Counted from the stretch's first letter, positions 52,077 to 63,332 are shown. The stretch is DNA of 64,000 nt from Pectinophora gossypiella (GCF_024362695.1 NC_065426.1:1550001-1614000), one strand, 5' to 3'. Translations and numbers: made by a program. The notes: a model not told the origin generated them from the letters alone.

Positions 52077-52143
52077 AGAGTTTGGGAACTTAGGGCGTGT
52101 AGAGACACGCCCTAACTATACAAACCCTAAGTTCCCAAACTCT
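52077..52143. repeat. Perfect palindrome with two competing hairpins
   Basis: Outer arms AGAGTTTGGGAACTTAGGG (52077-52095) and CCCTAAGTTCCCAAACTCT (52125-52143): 19 bp, no mismatch. Inner hairpin TAGGGCGTGT-AGAG-ACACGCCCTA (52091-52114) uses part of the left arm. No family copy elsewhere in the window. Confidence 0.85.
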
Positions 52144-52281
52144 CACGATTCACGAAATGAAACTCAGCACGATTCCCTCGGCTCTACATGAGATCTGATA
52201 ACTTTTTGACATTGTAATCGATATGGAGCTTGTTAAGATATATTACAAAAAAATTATATTGCGAAAATGTTTTTGTTAAGA

Positions 52282-52729
52282 TACAGGGTGTTAGTGACAT
52301 CGTAACGAAAACTTTGAGGGATGATTCAGGCCATGATTCTGAGTTGATATCAAGTGGAATTTTCCGTCGCAAAAGTATAGAATGGAAAATAATTTAAGAA
52401 AACATAAAAATTTTCATGAATTTTCCGACAGGAAATTCCACTTAATATCAACTCAGAATCATGGTCTGAATCATCCCCCTCAGTATTCGTTACGGTGTAA
52501 CTAACACCCATACCTACTTGTATGGCTACCTGGGCTTATTTAGCTAATTATTCTGAGTTAATATCAAGTGGAATTTTTGATCGCAAAATTATAGAATTGA
52601 AAATAATTAAAAAAATAATTAAAAAAATCATGAATTTTGCGACGGAAAATTCCACTTGATTTTAACTCAGAATCATGGCCTGAATCATCCCCCTCAGTAT
52701 TCGTTACGATGTCACTAACACCCAGTATA
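52282..52729 (+). mobile_element. Element G, double fold-back copy
   Basis: First hairpin 52282-52509 (ACAGGGTGTTAGTGACATCG to GGTGTAACTAACACCC), linker CTTGTATGGCTACCTGG, second hairpin 52548-52729 lacking the first ~50 bp of its left arm. Ends in GTCACTAACACCCAGTA. Confidence 0.85.
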
Positions 52730-52739
52730 TTACACATAA

Positions 52740-52797
52740 AAGGTTAGGTAAGCGGATCTTGTGAAAAACGAGATAACCCCGGAGGAGATTATGATGA
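52740..52797 (+). mobile_element. SINE-K, 3' end
   Basis: GGTTAGGTAAGCGGATCTTG, GAGATTATGATGAT. Confidence 0.7.
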
Positions 52798-52847
52798 TAT
52801 TTTTTTATACATAAAAGCGTTATTCAGTAGATACAAGTTTATTGGTG

Positions 52848-53055
52848 CCTATTCCAGTACACACCACCTAATTTTATTTTAAGTTATCACAAATATAGTT
52901 AAGATTATCGAAAAATAAATTCCGTGAATAGTTTAATAATTATTTTAATTATAATTATAGTTGCCTGAATTAAATAAATAAATATGTACCTGTCATTTTC
53001 TTGTCCACCGAAAAAGAAGGGACTATTTATGGAACACACTTCAACTTTAAGCGGA
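52848..53055 (+). repeat. Repeat N with the same AT-rich insertion
   Basis: Paired with 51520-51705. The right end AACTTTAAGCGGAAATT runs straight into SINE-A. Confidence 0.6.
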
Positions 53056-53335
53056 AATTCCGTGGTCCAGTGGTTGAGCGGGGACATGTCACAAAAATAA
53101 CTTTGTTGTCCCTATTTGGGTTAGGACATTGTAGGCTGATCACCTGATTGTCTAAAAGTAAAATGATCCGTGCTTCGGAAGGCATATTAAATCGTTGGTC
53201 CGGGCTGCTAATTACTGATGTATGTAAGTAGTCTTTACATGAGGCATTTCAGGGGCCTTTGGCGGCTCAATAGTAACCCTGACACTAGGGTAGATGAGGT
53301 TGGTACTCCACCTCACAACCCACACGACAAGAAGA
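53056..53335 (+). mobile_element. SINE-A lacking its B box
   Basis: CCGTGGTCCAGTGGTTGAGC is joined directly to GGGGACATGTCACAAAAAT: the stretch with the B-box is deleted. The rest is intact to CACACGACAAGAAGAA. Confidence 0.8.
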
Positions 53336-53587
53336 ATATTCTTTATTATTTTATTCTACAAGTTTGGCACCGGTTAGTTTTTCACTTTCGAGCAATGTCG
53401 GTATAAGAACGTAGGTATAACCATTACTTAACTACTTTTGAACATAATCGTAAATTAACATACTAACTTCGATTTAGGATTGTAGGAACTACTAAACCAC
53501 TGAAGTATGAGCACGTTACATATAACAACAGTACCGTAGGTTTGTCAAAGAATAAGTCGTGAAGACTATTTTGTACAAAGCAAGCTT

Positions 53588-53665
53588 TCAGACGACGCCC
53601 TGAGTCGAGGTTCGCGCCAAACTGGGCACACTCAGGGCTATTGTCTTAAATTTAGCACCAGCTAC
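53588..53665 (+). mobile_element. Element D fragment
   Basis: CAGACGACGCCCTGAGTCGA, CTATTGTCTTAAATTTAG. Confidence 0.7.
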
Positions 53666-53759
53666 TTACGGTGTAAAATTAATAACATATCAGGCACATT
53701 TATCTAAGTACATTTATCCCCCAAAGTAGTTAAATGCCATTTGAAGGAAACTGTGTAAT

Positions 53760-54400
53760 CAAATTCAAATTCAAAAAGAATAAAAAAAGTATAATAATAT
53801 AGTGTGTAATAGTAACATATTCAAATCGTCATTTTCTCACGAACGTCTCATCCGCCTAAAACTACTGCAGCTTCTCACAACCTGTATAGCCGGGGAAAAG
53901 AAGCTGCAAGGAAAACGTCGGCACAGGACCCTAGACATATTTAAAAAAAAAAAACAAAATATTGTTATAAAATTTAATGAAGTTCCCAGACAGTTAATAC
54001 CATGCATTCATCCCTCTAGCATTATCCTGTTTTTTCAAAGGGTCCGCTTACCTAACCTAAAGATTTGACAGGTCCGGTTTTTTTACAGAAGTGACTGTAG
54101 TAGTAAAATCAGCTCAATACAGGTTAGGTCACATACATCCGAAAATGTATTTACGGGAATGTTGGTTTCCTCGCAATGTTTCCCTTCACTGCTAAGCACG
54201 TGATAATCATTTATGGTCCAATTATGAAATCGAAAACAAACTCGACAATCATTGGTTTAGGCCTGTGCTGAATTCGAACCTGCGACCTCAAAGTGACAGG
54301 CAAGCGTTCTACCAACTGGGGTACCACGGGTACCCAGTATTCTTAATAATCACTGACTTGGTTCCATCTTGAAACCGTCATAATATAATATTACGAAGTA
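53760..54400 (-). mobile_element. LINE-F 3' end split by SINE-K
   Basis: 53760-54012 holds the (GAATTT) tail and 3' UTR up to CCATGCATTCAT. LINE-F resumes at about 54335 (TATTCTTAATAATCACTGAC), matching 24232-24256 of the intact copy. Confidence 0.7.
54013..54334 (-). mobile_element. SINE-K, full length, nested in LINE-F
   Basis: CTCTAGCATTATCCTG, GGGTCCGCTTACCTAACC, then the tRNA-like head CGAACCTGCGACCTCAAAG and TACCAACTGGGGTACCACG (reversed). Confidence 0.8.
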
Positions 54401-54589
54401 TTTTTTAAGAATAAGGAATAGGGTTTCAAAGCTACAACACCAATTATAATATATCCCGCACAATGGATACAGTTGCGGACCCACATTGCACATTGGATGC
54501 GCTCCAGAATTTTAATTAATTTCACATGCTCAACCGCTTTAACTTTGTCTCTGAATGAACCTCGAGCTACGAAACTGAGATGTAAATAT

Positions 54590-54700
54590 TGTTTTTTTCT
54601 GACGTGACTTATTATAGTAGATTTACCACAAAAGGTATTAACTACTTGGCTGGACAAATAAGAAGCGCTGAACGGACTCACGCGATAAAGCATGTCTTAA
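54590..54700 (-). mobile_element. Element D, 3' part
   Basis: TTTTTTTCTGACGTGACTTAT, AACTACTTGGCTGGACAAAT, AGCGCTGAACGGACTCACG. Confidence 0.7.
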
Positions 54701-55179
54701 CGATGGCCAGCACTTATAAGTAGTGTGGCGGACCGAGCTAGTTCCGCTCATATGCAACAGATGGCGCCACCATTCAATAATGCAGTCCTGAAACGCGCTA
54801 TCAAAGTTTACATAGCATGACGCATATATACTTTTCCAGCATAACACCGTTGGGTCGTAGATTCCTAGTCACACTACCAACTTGTGGTTAGCACATATAC
54901 AAAAACTAATTTAAGACTTGTATTTTATAACTTTACAATATGTGTACTGTTGGTATACCTATCTAAATAAATAAAAAAATAAAAGTTAGCAGGGTACTAT
55001 GCTCTGTTTCTTACCCCGATACCATAATGCAACGCACCCAAAGGATGGCAAAGCAGCATCATTGTAGTAACTATTCTTGACCGCAATTAATATTTTTCGC
55101 AATTTGCCCCGGAGGAGTTGAATACGTAAAGATTGTGGAAAGAGGAATATTTTAATAGAATATAAACCACATCTTTATT
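54701..55179. other. No gene recognised
   Basis: Ends in an AAATAAATAAAAAAATAAAA stretch near 54965, so a retroposed 3' end is possible. Confidence 0.25.
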
Positions 55180-55590
55180 ATAGGATGTTATTGACAGCGT
55201 AATGAATACGGAAGGGGGATGATTCAGCTCATGATTCTGCGTTAATATCAAGTGGAATTTCGTTGCAAAATTCATTCTTTTTGTTTTTTTTTTCAATTAT
55301 TTTAAATTGTATACTCTTGCAATGGAAAATTCCACTTAAATAATCATTAACTCAGGATAATGAGCTGAATTATCCCCCTCGGTATTCGTAGTACAAGTAC
55401 GTACGGTACGGTAGTTTGTTAGTGACACCGTATCGAATATGATTCTGAATATACATCAAGTAAAGTATTTTTTTTTTTTAATTATCTCCAGTTCCATACC
55501 TTTGCAACGGGAAATTATACTTGATACCAACTCAGAAGCATGGTCTGAATCATCCCTCAAAGTTTTCGTTACGATATCACTAAGACTCTG
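55180..55590 (+). mobile_element. Element G, double fold-back copy, diverged
   Basis: GGATGTTATTGACAGCGTAA, GGGGGATGATTCAGCTCATG, linker GTACAAGTACGTACGGTACG, second hairpin from GTTTGTTAGTGACACCG to GATATCACTAAGACTC. Confidence 0.75.
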
Positions 55591-55669
55591 TATGTATTAG
55601 ATATTTGCCACTTCGCTTGGTCCTTTGTATTGCTGGCGTGAATAATAATACTGCGGGTAGAGAACGGTC

Positions 55670-55830
55670 ACTCTCCGTCCCGCACCAACTCGTATCGGAC
55701 GCCGAGCTAGATTTACTTCACCCCCTCTGGGTCTTACTTTAGTCTAAATGGCTGTAAGCCGCTAAGAAGTAAAGAGGCGCGCGTGCTGATGGTCTGTCTC
55801 GCATGCAACCACGGTACGAATGAGAATTTT
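55670..55830 (+). repeat. Repeat P copy
   Basis: CACTCTCCGTCCCGCACCAA, CTTCACCCCCTCTGGGTC, GCTGTAAGCCGCTAAGAAG. Confidence 0.5.
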
Positions 55831-55857
55831 GCATGGAGTTTCTGGAGTATGTCGCTA

Positions 55858-56184
55858 ATCTTCTTCTTCTTCTCTCGTGTGGGTTATTAGGTGGATTACT
55901 AACCTCATCAATCCCGGTGTCACGATTAATATTGAGCCGCGAAATGCCCCTGACATGACTCATGTAACGACTACTTACTTAGATCAGTAAGTAGTAACCG
56001 GGACCAACGCCTTAAAGTGGCAGAAGCACGGATCATCTTACTTCCGGACAATCAGGTGATCAGCCTGTAATGTCCTAACCCAACTAGGGATCACAAAGTG
56101 GTTTTTGTGATATTTCCCCACCGGTATTCGTGATCTGGATCCGAATCGTGAGCCTAACGCTCAACCACTGGACTATGGAGGCCG
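55858..56184 (-). mobile_element. SINE-A, full length
   Basis: CTTCTTCTTCTTCTCTCGTG left; CTCAACCACTGGACTATGG right. Confidence 0.85.
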
Positions 56185-56572
56185 TGTCGCTGATTAATTT
56201 GGCCGATGCGAACAATAATATCTTTATTAGAAACTCACGGGCTTTACACGAATAATTCGAGATACAAATGTACGATAGTGTAGCTTCAATTAAAAGTTAG
56301 TAGTGCGATGTTGCTCGGATTATTTTGACACTAAATTATGTCTAAATACGACTGTAAATGCAATTTACGTTGGCTGTTTAACTGAAATTTGTATTTGTTA
56401 GAGTATTTCTATTTAGATGAAACTAAATTAGTTTCAAGCGAAAAATAAATGTAGAGACAAATTTTGTATGGTATTAAGGTCTAATTTACTAGGAAGCCGT
56501 AGAGGCCCATCCAAGGTCACGCCACCTACAAAATGTATGCAATTGTATACCGACGCCTCATCAGGGGCCTAA
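56185..56572. other. No gene recognised
   Basis: AT-rich sequence ending in CGACGCCTCATCAGGGGCC; no family match. Confidence 0.3.
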
Positions 56573-56826
56573 TGGCCTCCGTGGTCCAGTGGTTGAGCGT
56601 TCTGCTCACGATCCGGAGGTCCCGGTTTCGAACCTCGGTGGGGACAAATCACTTTGTGATCCCTAGTTTGGTTAGGATATTGCAGGTTAATCACCTGATC
56701 GTCTAGAACTAAGATGATCCGTGCTTGGGGAGGCACGTTAAGCCGATGGTCTCGGTCACTACTTACTGATGTAAGTACGTAGTCTTTACTTGAGTCACGT
56801 CAAGGACTTTTAGCAGCTCAATAACA
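56573..56826 (+). mobile_element. SINE-A, 3'-truncated, first half of an inverted pair
   Basis: GGCCTCCGTGGTCCAGTGG, GGTGGGGACAAATCACTTTG, to CAGCTCAATAACAACAC. Confidence 0.8.
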
Positions 56827-56990
56827 ACACACCGAAGCATGGAAAATCTTACTTTCGGACAATTAGGTGATCAGCCTGTAATATCCTAACCGAACTAGAG
56901 ATCAAAGTGATTTTTGTGATATGTCCCCATCGGTATTCGGACCTGGGACCTCCGGATCGTGAGCCCAACGCTCAACCACTGGACCAAAGA
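56827..56990 (-). mobile_element. SINE-A head half, inverted to the preceding copy
   Basis: GAAGCATGGAAAATCTTAC, CCTGTAATATCCTAACCGAAC, GCTCAACCACTGGACC (reversed head). Confidence 0.75.
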
Positions 56991-57241
56991 CCTAGCAGCG
57001 CTGGGCAGCGTGTTTTTCATGTTTATGAATATTTTTTATACAAATATAAAATAATATTAATCTTTTTACCTCAAAGCGTTTTGCATGAAGCCACGAAAAC
57101 TGGACCTACTGAGTGTGATTTACAGTGAACAACTTTGTTGTTGTTTACAACTCGTTAGTGAGACAATCAGCATATGTGTGAGTGAGACTCACAGTTGCTC
57201 AGAATGACCGAGTTTTGAAGCTCAAAAGGAAAAACGAAATC

Positions 57242-57510
57242 GAATTCAAATTCAAAAATATCTTTATTCAGTAGGTAACATTGTTACACTTTGAATCGTC
57301 ATTTTTACATAACGAACGTCTCAACCGCCTAAAACTACTGAAGCTTCTCACAACCTGTGTAGCCGGGGAAAAGAAGCTGCAAGAAAAACCTCGGCACAGG
57401 GCCCTAGACATTCTTTAAAAAAATAAACAAGTATAAAATATTGTTATACGAATTGAAAAAAAACACAAAATATAGTTACAAAAATTAAGTAATTTAGCTG
57501 CCTAATATTT
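57242..57510 (-). mobile_element. LINE-F 3' end
   Basis: ATTCAAATTCAAAAATATCTT, GAACGTCTCAACCGCC, CTCGGCACAGGGCCCTAG. Confidence 0.75.
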
Positions 57511-57519
57511 TTAGAAATT

Positions 57520-57712
57520 AGATTAGATTGGTAACGGAGCGCATATAGGATCACTTTGTACAAAATTAAATCTTGACTGTGTTGTATTTTGTTACATAAT
57601 TATTATCATATGATTTTATCTTATTTTATAATATATTTACTATTGTACTTATTTTTTATCTTTTCTTGTTTAGGTTTATTGCCTAAATAAAGAAACTTTA
57701 TTATTATTAAAT
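57520..57712 (+). repeat. LINE-like 3' tail
   Basis: GTATTTTGTTACATAATTAT to GCCTAAATAAAGAAACTTTA and (TTA)n. Confidence 0.45.
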
Positions 57713-57909
57713 CTAATCAATTGATGCGAAAACACATATCAAAAAAAAGGAAAAGAATTAGTATTTTATAGTGTAGCGGAGTGTTTTTGTAAAATCACTG
57801 TTTACAAGAAAATAAAGGTTTTTTATGTATGTATGTATGTATGTTTAGTCTCTTGACGCTTTGACTAGAAACGCGTGAATCTAAAATCAATAATCAATAC
57901 CTATTCGTT

Positions 57910-57995
57910 TTTACATTGTTTTAAGTGTCGAAATATCGGGAGTCTCATATCCCCATTTAAACGCGGTAAGAACCCGTTATTATGATGTGTTTTAA
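57910..57995. mobile_element. Element J, right half
   Basis: GGGAGTCTCATATCCCCATT, AAACGCGGTAAGAACCCG, GTGTTTTAATT; the left arm is reduced to TTGTTTTAAGTG. Confidence 0.75.
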
Positions 57996-58215
57996 TTCCT
58001 ATTCGTTTTATTTAAGGTTATTAACCCGTAGGGTATTTTTTTTCACGGTCATTTCAATTCTGCCAACCGACGCCATAACAGGATAACCGCTCATTTCTAC
58101 AACAGGGTACAATAACATTGTATTCTAGACTCGCAATTCTCGATTGTTTTAACCGACTTCCGAAAAAGGAGAATATTGTAATACATATGACTAATTTCCA
58201 AACATCTGTTATATC

Positions 58216-58275
58216 CGATTGTCGTAATTTAGTTCTGTGCAATAAAGTATATTTGAATTGAATTTGATTTGACGT
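58216..58275 (+). repeat. Retroposon tail fragment
   Basis: GTTCTGTGCAATAAAGTATAT then TTGAATTGAATTTGATTTGA; compare 39250. Confidence 0.4.
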
Positions 58276-58715
58276 TTCAAATTTTCATTTAAACTGTTTT
58301 CTTCAATTTCTTCAAATTCGTTTGTTTTCTTTTTTTTTATTTATTCTCTTTATATCCTTAATCTAAATACATGGTTTGAATGATGCCGTTAAACACAGAG
58401 GTTTGTCTCGGCACCTATTCGTCGCATTAAAACAGAAAAATAAAAAATAAAATAAAAATAATAATACAAAAATACAGAAAACATTGAAAGAAATTAACTC
58501 AAAAACACACACAGTGCACTGTCGTACCGAGTAGGCATAAATGCCAATCTTCAATTTTGTATGCTTCAACGCATTTACTTTTGTTGCAAGTGTCAAGTTT
58601 CAATATTGAGTTTTAGATGAATTAGTAAGTAAGTAAGTAAAATATTTATTTCCTCTACAAATAACATTGTTCTTATACTAGTTTACAATCATTTTTTTTT
58701 TATTATTTTTTTTTT
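58276..58715. other. No gene recognised
   Basis: AT-rich; GTAA tetranucleotide run at 58624-58640. Confidence 0.3.
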
Positions 58716-58850
58716 GAGGCAACTTCCGACCCTAGAGCAGGCAGTTATTTTGCCCAAAGGGTCAGTTTGGCGGTGCAGAGGGGCAACGTGGCCAGTATTC
58801 TGGGGACTTTGCCTCGATGTGGTGAGCTGGAGGACATTTTTTATTTATAG
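58716..58850 (+). pseudogene. Second RLE-type LINE remnant (extreme C-terminus)
   Basis: Forty-four codons and a stop: EATSDPRAGSYFAQRVSLAV, then QRGNVASILGTLPRCGEL. Aligns with residues 305-335 of the frame at 20338-21372 (SDPRASSF..VSLAIVRGNAASIMGT), so the same endonuclease-bearing protein tail occurs twice in the window. Preceded by T-rich sequence; no target duplication identified. An AT-rich 3' UTR follows. Confidence 0.7.
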
Positions 58851-59615
58851 CTTTTTATCCCTTTTTTATGTTTTGATTTTAATAATATTCTAAAGAAAAA
58901 TAAAATAAAAATAAATAAAATATGTGTGTTGATATAATTGTAGTTGGATGGAATGTACTTGTTTATGTACTTATTTTTATTTAATAAATAATTTGTCATT
59001 TATCATTTTATAACATGAACATTAATAATATTTGTAGAGGCTGGAGCCTAAACTAGGATACTCTGTGTTATCTATAGGTCTCCAGGCCTCCACTTCCAGG
59101 AATACGGTCATTAATAATGTTATAAATAGAGCAATACAAAGAAAGTAAATAAAAAAAAGTACGTAAGAAATATGAGCAAAGTAATTTAAAAATACTGTTA
59201 CAAAAAGGTATGTATACGTTTTTACAGTAAAATACCAGATAATATTTTAAATTTGTCAGAAAATAAATTTAAAGCTCATGTGAAGCTTACTTTATGTAAA
59301 AAAGCTTATTATAAGATTAATGACTACCTAAATGATAAAAATGTCTGGTATTGAATGTGTTCCTCTAGTTATTAAATAACTTGTAATGTATATCCTCATT
59401 GGTGTTTAAAAGATGTGTTGCTGTTGCAGTTTCTTGTCATTTCTTCTCCTCAGCCATAACACCTTGCGAAATGACGTAAATTCAAAAATGTTACATTGAC
59501 CTTCAACAAGTTTATCCATGATAATTACGTTGAATAAATGATTCTGATTTCTGATTTCTGGTAGTGTATGTGTGTGTGTGAGTGTTGAATTACTTCAATA
59601 TGGCTTTTTAGACGC
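58851..59615. other. AT-rich sequence, partly 3' UTR of the LINE remnant
   Basis: Contains CTCCAGGCCTCCACTTCCAG near 59083 and CCTTCAACAAGTTTATCCAT near 59500 (cf. GTTCAACAAGTCAATCCATG at 41372), the latter another retroposon tail. No gene. Confidence 0.3.
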
Positions 59616-59852
59616 CCTTTTGCTCACGATCCGGAGGTCCCAAGTTCAAATATCGGTGGGGAAACATCACAAAAGTCACATTGTTAGCCCTGGATTAGTT
59701 AGGGCATTGCAGGATGAAGGTTGGTCCTGGTTACTACTTACTGATGTAAATGTAGTTGTTACATGAGCCTTGTCAGGAGCCTTTGGTGGCTCAATAATAA
59801 CCTTGACGCAAAGGTTGATGAGGCTGGTAGTCCACCACACGATACACACGAC
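59616..59852 (+). mobile_element. SINE-A, 5'-truncated
   Basis: GCTCACGATCCGGAGGTCCC, GGTTACTACTTACTGATG, ACACGATACACACGACACAC tail. Confidence 0.75.
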
Positions 59853-60028
59853 ACACACATAGAAAAATACCCTCAAAACGCGTTAAATGAATTTTTACTT
59901 CCAATCCAGTAGAGTAGTTACTTATTGGAAAAATATAATAAAATCCCGTTACAAGCGTCATCGATGGAACCCTATAATCAATGAACATAAAAAATTATGT
60001 CTCATCCTACGTTCTAATGATGTTAATA

Positions 60029-60131
60029 CAGGGTGTTAGTGACATAGTAACAAAAACTTTGATGGGTGATTCAGACCATTATTCTGAGTCGATGTAAAGC
60101 AGAACTTTTCGTCGCAAAAGAATATGAATTG
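60029..60131 (+). mobile_element. Element G, left arm only
   Basis: ACAGGGTGTTAGTGACATAG, GTGATTCAGACCATTATTC, CGTCGCAAAAGAATATGAATT. Confidence 0.75.
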
Positions 60132-60159
60132 TAGCGTTGACAGCGACTTTCCGAACGGC

Positions 60160-60520
60160 GACCCGCAATGGACAGGCTTGAATCACCTGACTTTCTGTCT
60201 GAAAAAGTAAGATGATTCCGTGCTTCAAAGGGCACGTTAAGCCGTTGGTCCCAGCTATTAACCGTAAAAACACCTCCACCAACCCACAGAGGAACAGCGT
60301 GGTGGAGTATGCTCCATACTCCCTCCGGTTGATTGAGGGGAGGCCTATGCCAAGCAGTGTTTATCTTTATGTTATGTGCTACCTATAGACAGGCTCCATT
60401 GTCTAACAGTCTCTATGGTATAGTGGTTACAGCGTTGGGCTCACGATCTGGAGGTCCAGATTCGATTCCCCATGGACATGGCCGAAAACACTTAGTGAGA
60501 CTGTTCTTTGTTTGATTCAA
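60160..60520 (+). mobile_element. SINE-C 3' part followed by a separate SINE-C head
   Basis: 60160-60377: GCTTGAATCACCTGACTTTC to GTTTATCTTTATGTTATG. 60409-60520: GTCTCTATGGTATAGTGGTT, GGCTCACGATCTGGAGGTCC, GAGACTGTTCTTTGTTTG. Two different truncated copies in the order 3' then 5'. Confidence 0.7.
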
Positions 60521-60744
60521 ATAACAATCACAATTTTGGTTATTCTGTAGGTTTATTTTGTCTTATCTATCACCTGTCAGATATACACAGAAATAGAAGT
60601 TTGACAAAAGAAAAATATATTGTGTTTTTTAAAGTACAAAGTGATTTCAAACACACAAAGCCCCCATTGGGAATGGAACCCGTGGAGTAGTTCAGGTCTT
60701 GAGCCCACCGGTCTAACCTCGGAAACTGCACGGCGATTTAGTAA

Positions 60745-60965
60745 TATAATTCAAATTCAAATTCAAAAATACCTTTATTCAATAGGTAACATAGTTACAC
60801 TTTGAATCGTCAATTTTACATAACGAACGTCTCATCCGCCTAAAACTACTGCAGCTTCTCACAACCTGTATAGCCGGGGAAAAGAAGCTGCAAGAAAAAC
60901 CTCGGCACAGGGCCCTAGACATTCTTTAAAAAAAATATAATAAATTAAAAACCCTGACAGAAGAG
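60745..60965 (-). mobile_element. LINE-F 3' end
   Basis: ATTCAAATTCAAATTCAAAA, GAACGTCTCATCCGCC, CACAGGGCCCTAGACATTC. Confidence 0.8.
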
Positions 60966-61477
60966 TTAAATAGTACAAAATTTAATTAATTTAGCATTAG
61001 ACACAAGGAAGAATTATTACTTATAATGTAACGAGGTTGCTGATAAAAATAACAAATACCTAAAAAAAACAAATTGAGGAAAATCCTAAATCTCTCTTAC
61101 CGCACAAAAGTACAATTGGTACCTACGTAATTCACGATCAACTGAGCTCGCTACAATCCGCTAAGGATCCAAAAAGAAAAATGGATATAACTTTTTACTG
61201 CTCTTGGAACAGTTTTCAGATAAGCCTGAAAGCAAAAACTAGGTTGCCGTATTTTAACACCCCTCCACCCTCCCCTCGCCCCTATAAAAAAACCTAAACA
61301 TTATCAAAGAAAAAGTCATTATCCCAACCATTTGTCGTGACTGTTACGCCTGACTGGATTATGGTACAGTTTTTGGAATGTCCCATTTTGAGGACAAAGT
61401 TTTGAGGTCACACTATTTTACTGGTAAACATAAGCAACGCACTCGACTGCCCTAGTGCTGCGGGTGCAACGGGCAAT
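60966..61477. other. No gene recognised
   Basis: Contains CACCCCTCCACCCTCCCCTC near 61258; no family match. Confidence 0.3.
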
Positions 61478-61620
61478 CTTCTTCTATCGTGTGGGTTGTG
61501 AGGATTACCAACCAACCCTAGTATCAGGGTTATTATTGAGCTACCAAAGGCCCCTGACATGGCTCATGTAACGACATTAGTAAGTAGTAACTGGAACCAA
61601 CTTGCTTTCCGAAGCACTGT
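61478..61620 (-). mobile_element. SINE-A, 3' part
   Basis: CTTCTTCTATCGTGTGGGTT, CAAAGGCCCCTGACATGGCT. Confidence 0.75.
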
Positions 61621-61660
61621 TTTTTTTTACTTTTCCTGTATATAACCTGTATATAATATA

Positions 61661-62043
61661 CAAGATGTTAGTGACATCGTAACAAATACTGAGGGGGATA
61701 ATTCAGATCGTGATTCTGAGTAAATATGAAGTGAAATTTCTCTCGTATAATTCAATATTTTTTTTGTGTTCTTTTTTAAATTGTTTTCAATTAAGTATTA
61801 TATACTTTTGCGTCGGAAAATTACACTTAATACTAACTCGGAACAATGAGCTGAATCATCTCGGAATACTCCGTACAAGTACGTACAGTTAGCCATACAA
61901 GTGCATATTTGTGTTAGTGATTTTTTTTAGTATTTTCAGTTCCATTCCATACTTTTGTGATAGAAAATTCCACTTATAAACTACTCATAATCATGGTCTG
62001 AATCATTCCTCAATGTTTTCGTTACGATGCCACTAACACCCTG
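61661..62043 (+). mobile_element. Element G, double fold-back copy
   Basis: GATGTTAGTGACATCGTAAC, GGGGGATAATTCAGATCGTG, linker GTACAAGTACGTACAGTTAG..CCATACAAG, second unit with a shortened left arm, ending GATGCCACTAACACCCTGTA. Confidence 0.8.
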
Positions 62044-62164
62044 TATACAACTTACACATATATACACACCTGTTCACAAACCTGAGGAATATGTTTTGGA
62101 ATGTATGTAACCTGCAATTGAATAATTTTCCCTATTGATTAGTAGATCAGATACAGGCACAGCG

Positions 62165-62227
62165 GCAGTCGCTTCTGTAAAAAACCGGACCTGTCAAATC
62201 TTCAGGTTAGGTAAGCGGACCCCGTGT
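62165..62227 (+). mobile_element. SINE-K, 3' part
   Basis: GTCGCTTCTGTAAAAAACCG, CAGGTTAGGTAAGCGGACCC. Confidence 0.7.
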
Positions 62228-62261
62228 GACTATTTAAAGACAATGTTCATTTAACCTTACT

Positions 62262-62353
62262 TTTTTTTTGACGTGACTTATTGTAGATTTGCCGCAGATG
62301 GCATTAACTACTTGGCCGGACAAATGGCGAACGCTGAAGGCTCTCACCCGAGT
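62262..62353 (-). mobile_element. Element D, 3' part
   Basis: Poly-T, GACGTGACTTATTGTAGATT, ACTACTTGGCCGGACAAATG, GGCTCTCACCCG. Confidence 0.8.
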
Positions 62354-63332
62354 TTAACCTTACTAAAAATTAACGACTTATTGAAATCCTGTAAATGGAT
62401 AAGCTCCCTTGCAAGGAGATTGCTCTGTATAGTGTTCCCAAAGGGAGTTTATTACGTCTTTTTTTCTTATTCTTTCCATCTCATCTCATAATGCTCTTGT
62501 ACTTTTCTTTAGCCTTAGGGAATTAGTGGAAGTGTTGTAAGTATTATTCAAATGCGGACAACTAGACAGGTTTATGCTTTTAGTGCTTTTTATTTTTTTT
62601 TCGAGATGTTTTTCTGTTTTCTGCTACAAATTAAATAATATAATATAGCTGAACCCATTCTGTTTGTTTTGATCCTAAAAAAATATTAAATTAAACCTTT
62701 CAGATTTTTTTTTCCATTATACATTGGCAAAAGTGTCTTAAACTATTTGATAATACGAAATGAATTCAATTATGAAATGAAATTACAATTCTATTTAAAA
62801 ATTATATAATTACAAATACAAATTATTTATCAATTAATTTATAAAATACTACATATATTTGTATTCAGTTTTAAAAGAGACCGTTGGTCCAATTAAAATT
62901 GACAATAATTTATAGGGATAAGATTAAAATATAAAATGAAAACCTATTACAAAAATATTCAGAGAATAAAAAACATTTTAATATTATTATTAAATTATTT
63001 TTATTTTATTATTATAGTGAATAATTTTGCTTGACCACGTCTTCACTTACCATCTTGTGAACATACCTATTTTTAATAAAAATAAATTATTTTAATAAAT
63101 ATACATTATTTTATGACACAATTCAAACATTACCCAGCTGTTTTGGCTTTTATAGCCTCTGTGTAAGACAGGCCCTTAAATTTTACTTCGTATAAAAATG
63201 AGCTTTAATTTCATGTTACATAAATTTTGTTGGCGTTGAAATTTTTATATCGCCATGTATTTTTAATTAGCACCACGTGCCGAGGGGAAGCGAGGAGTTT
63301 TATAAATTGATGTATAATTAAATAAGACAGCA
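62354..63332. other. Very AT-rich stretch, no gene
   Basis: 62600-63120 is almost pure A/T with ATT and TTA runs; no family match and no frame. Confidence 0.35.
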
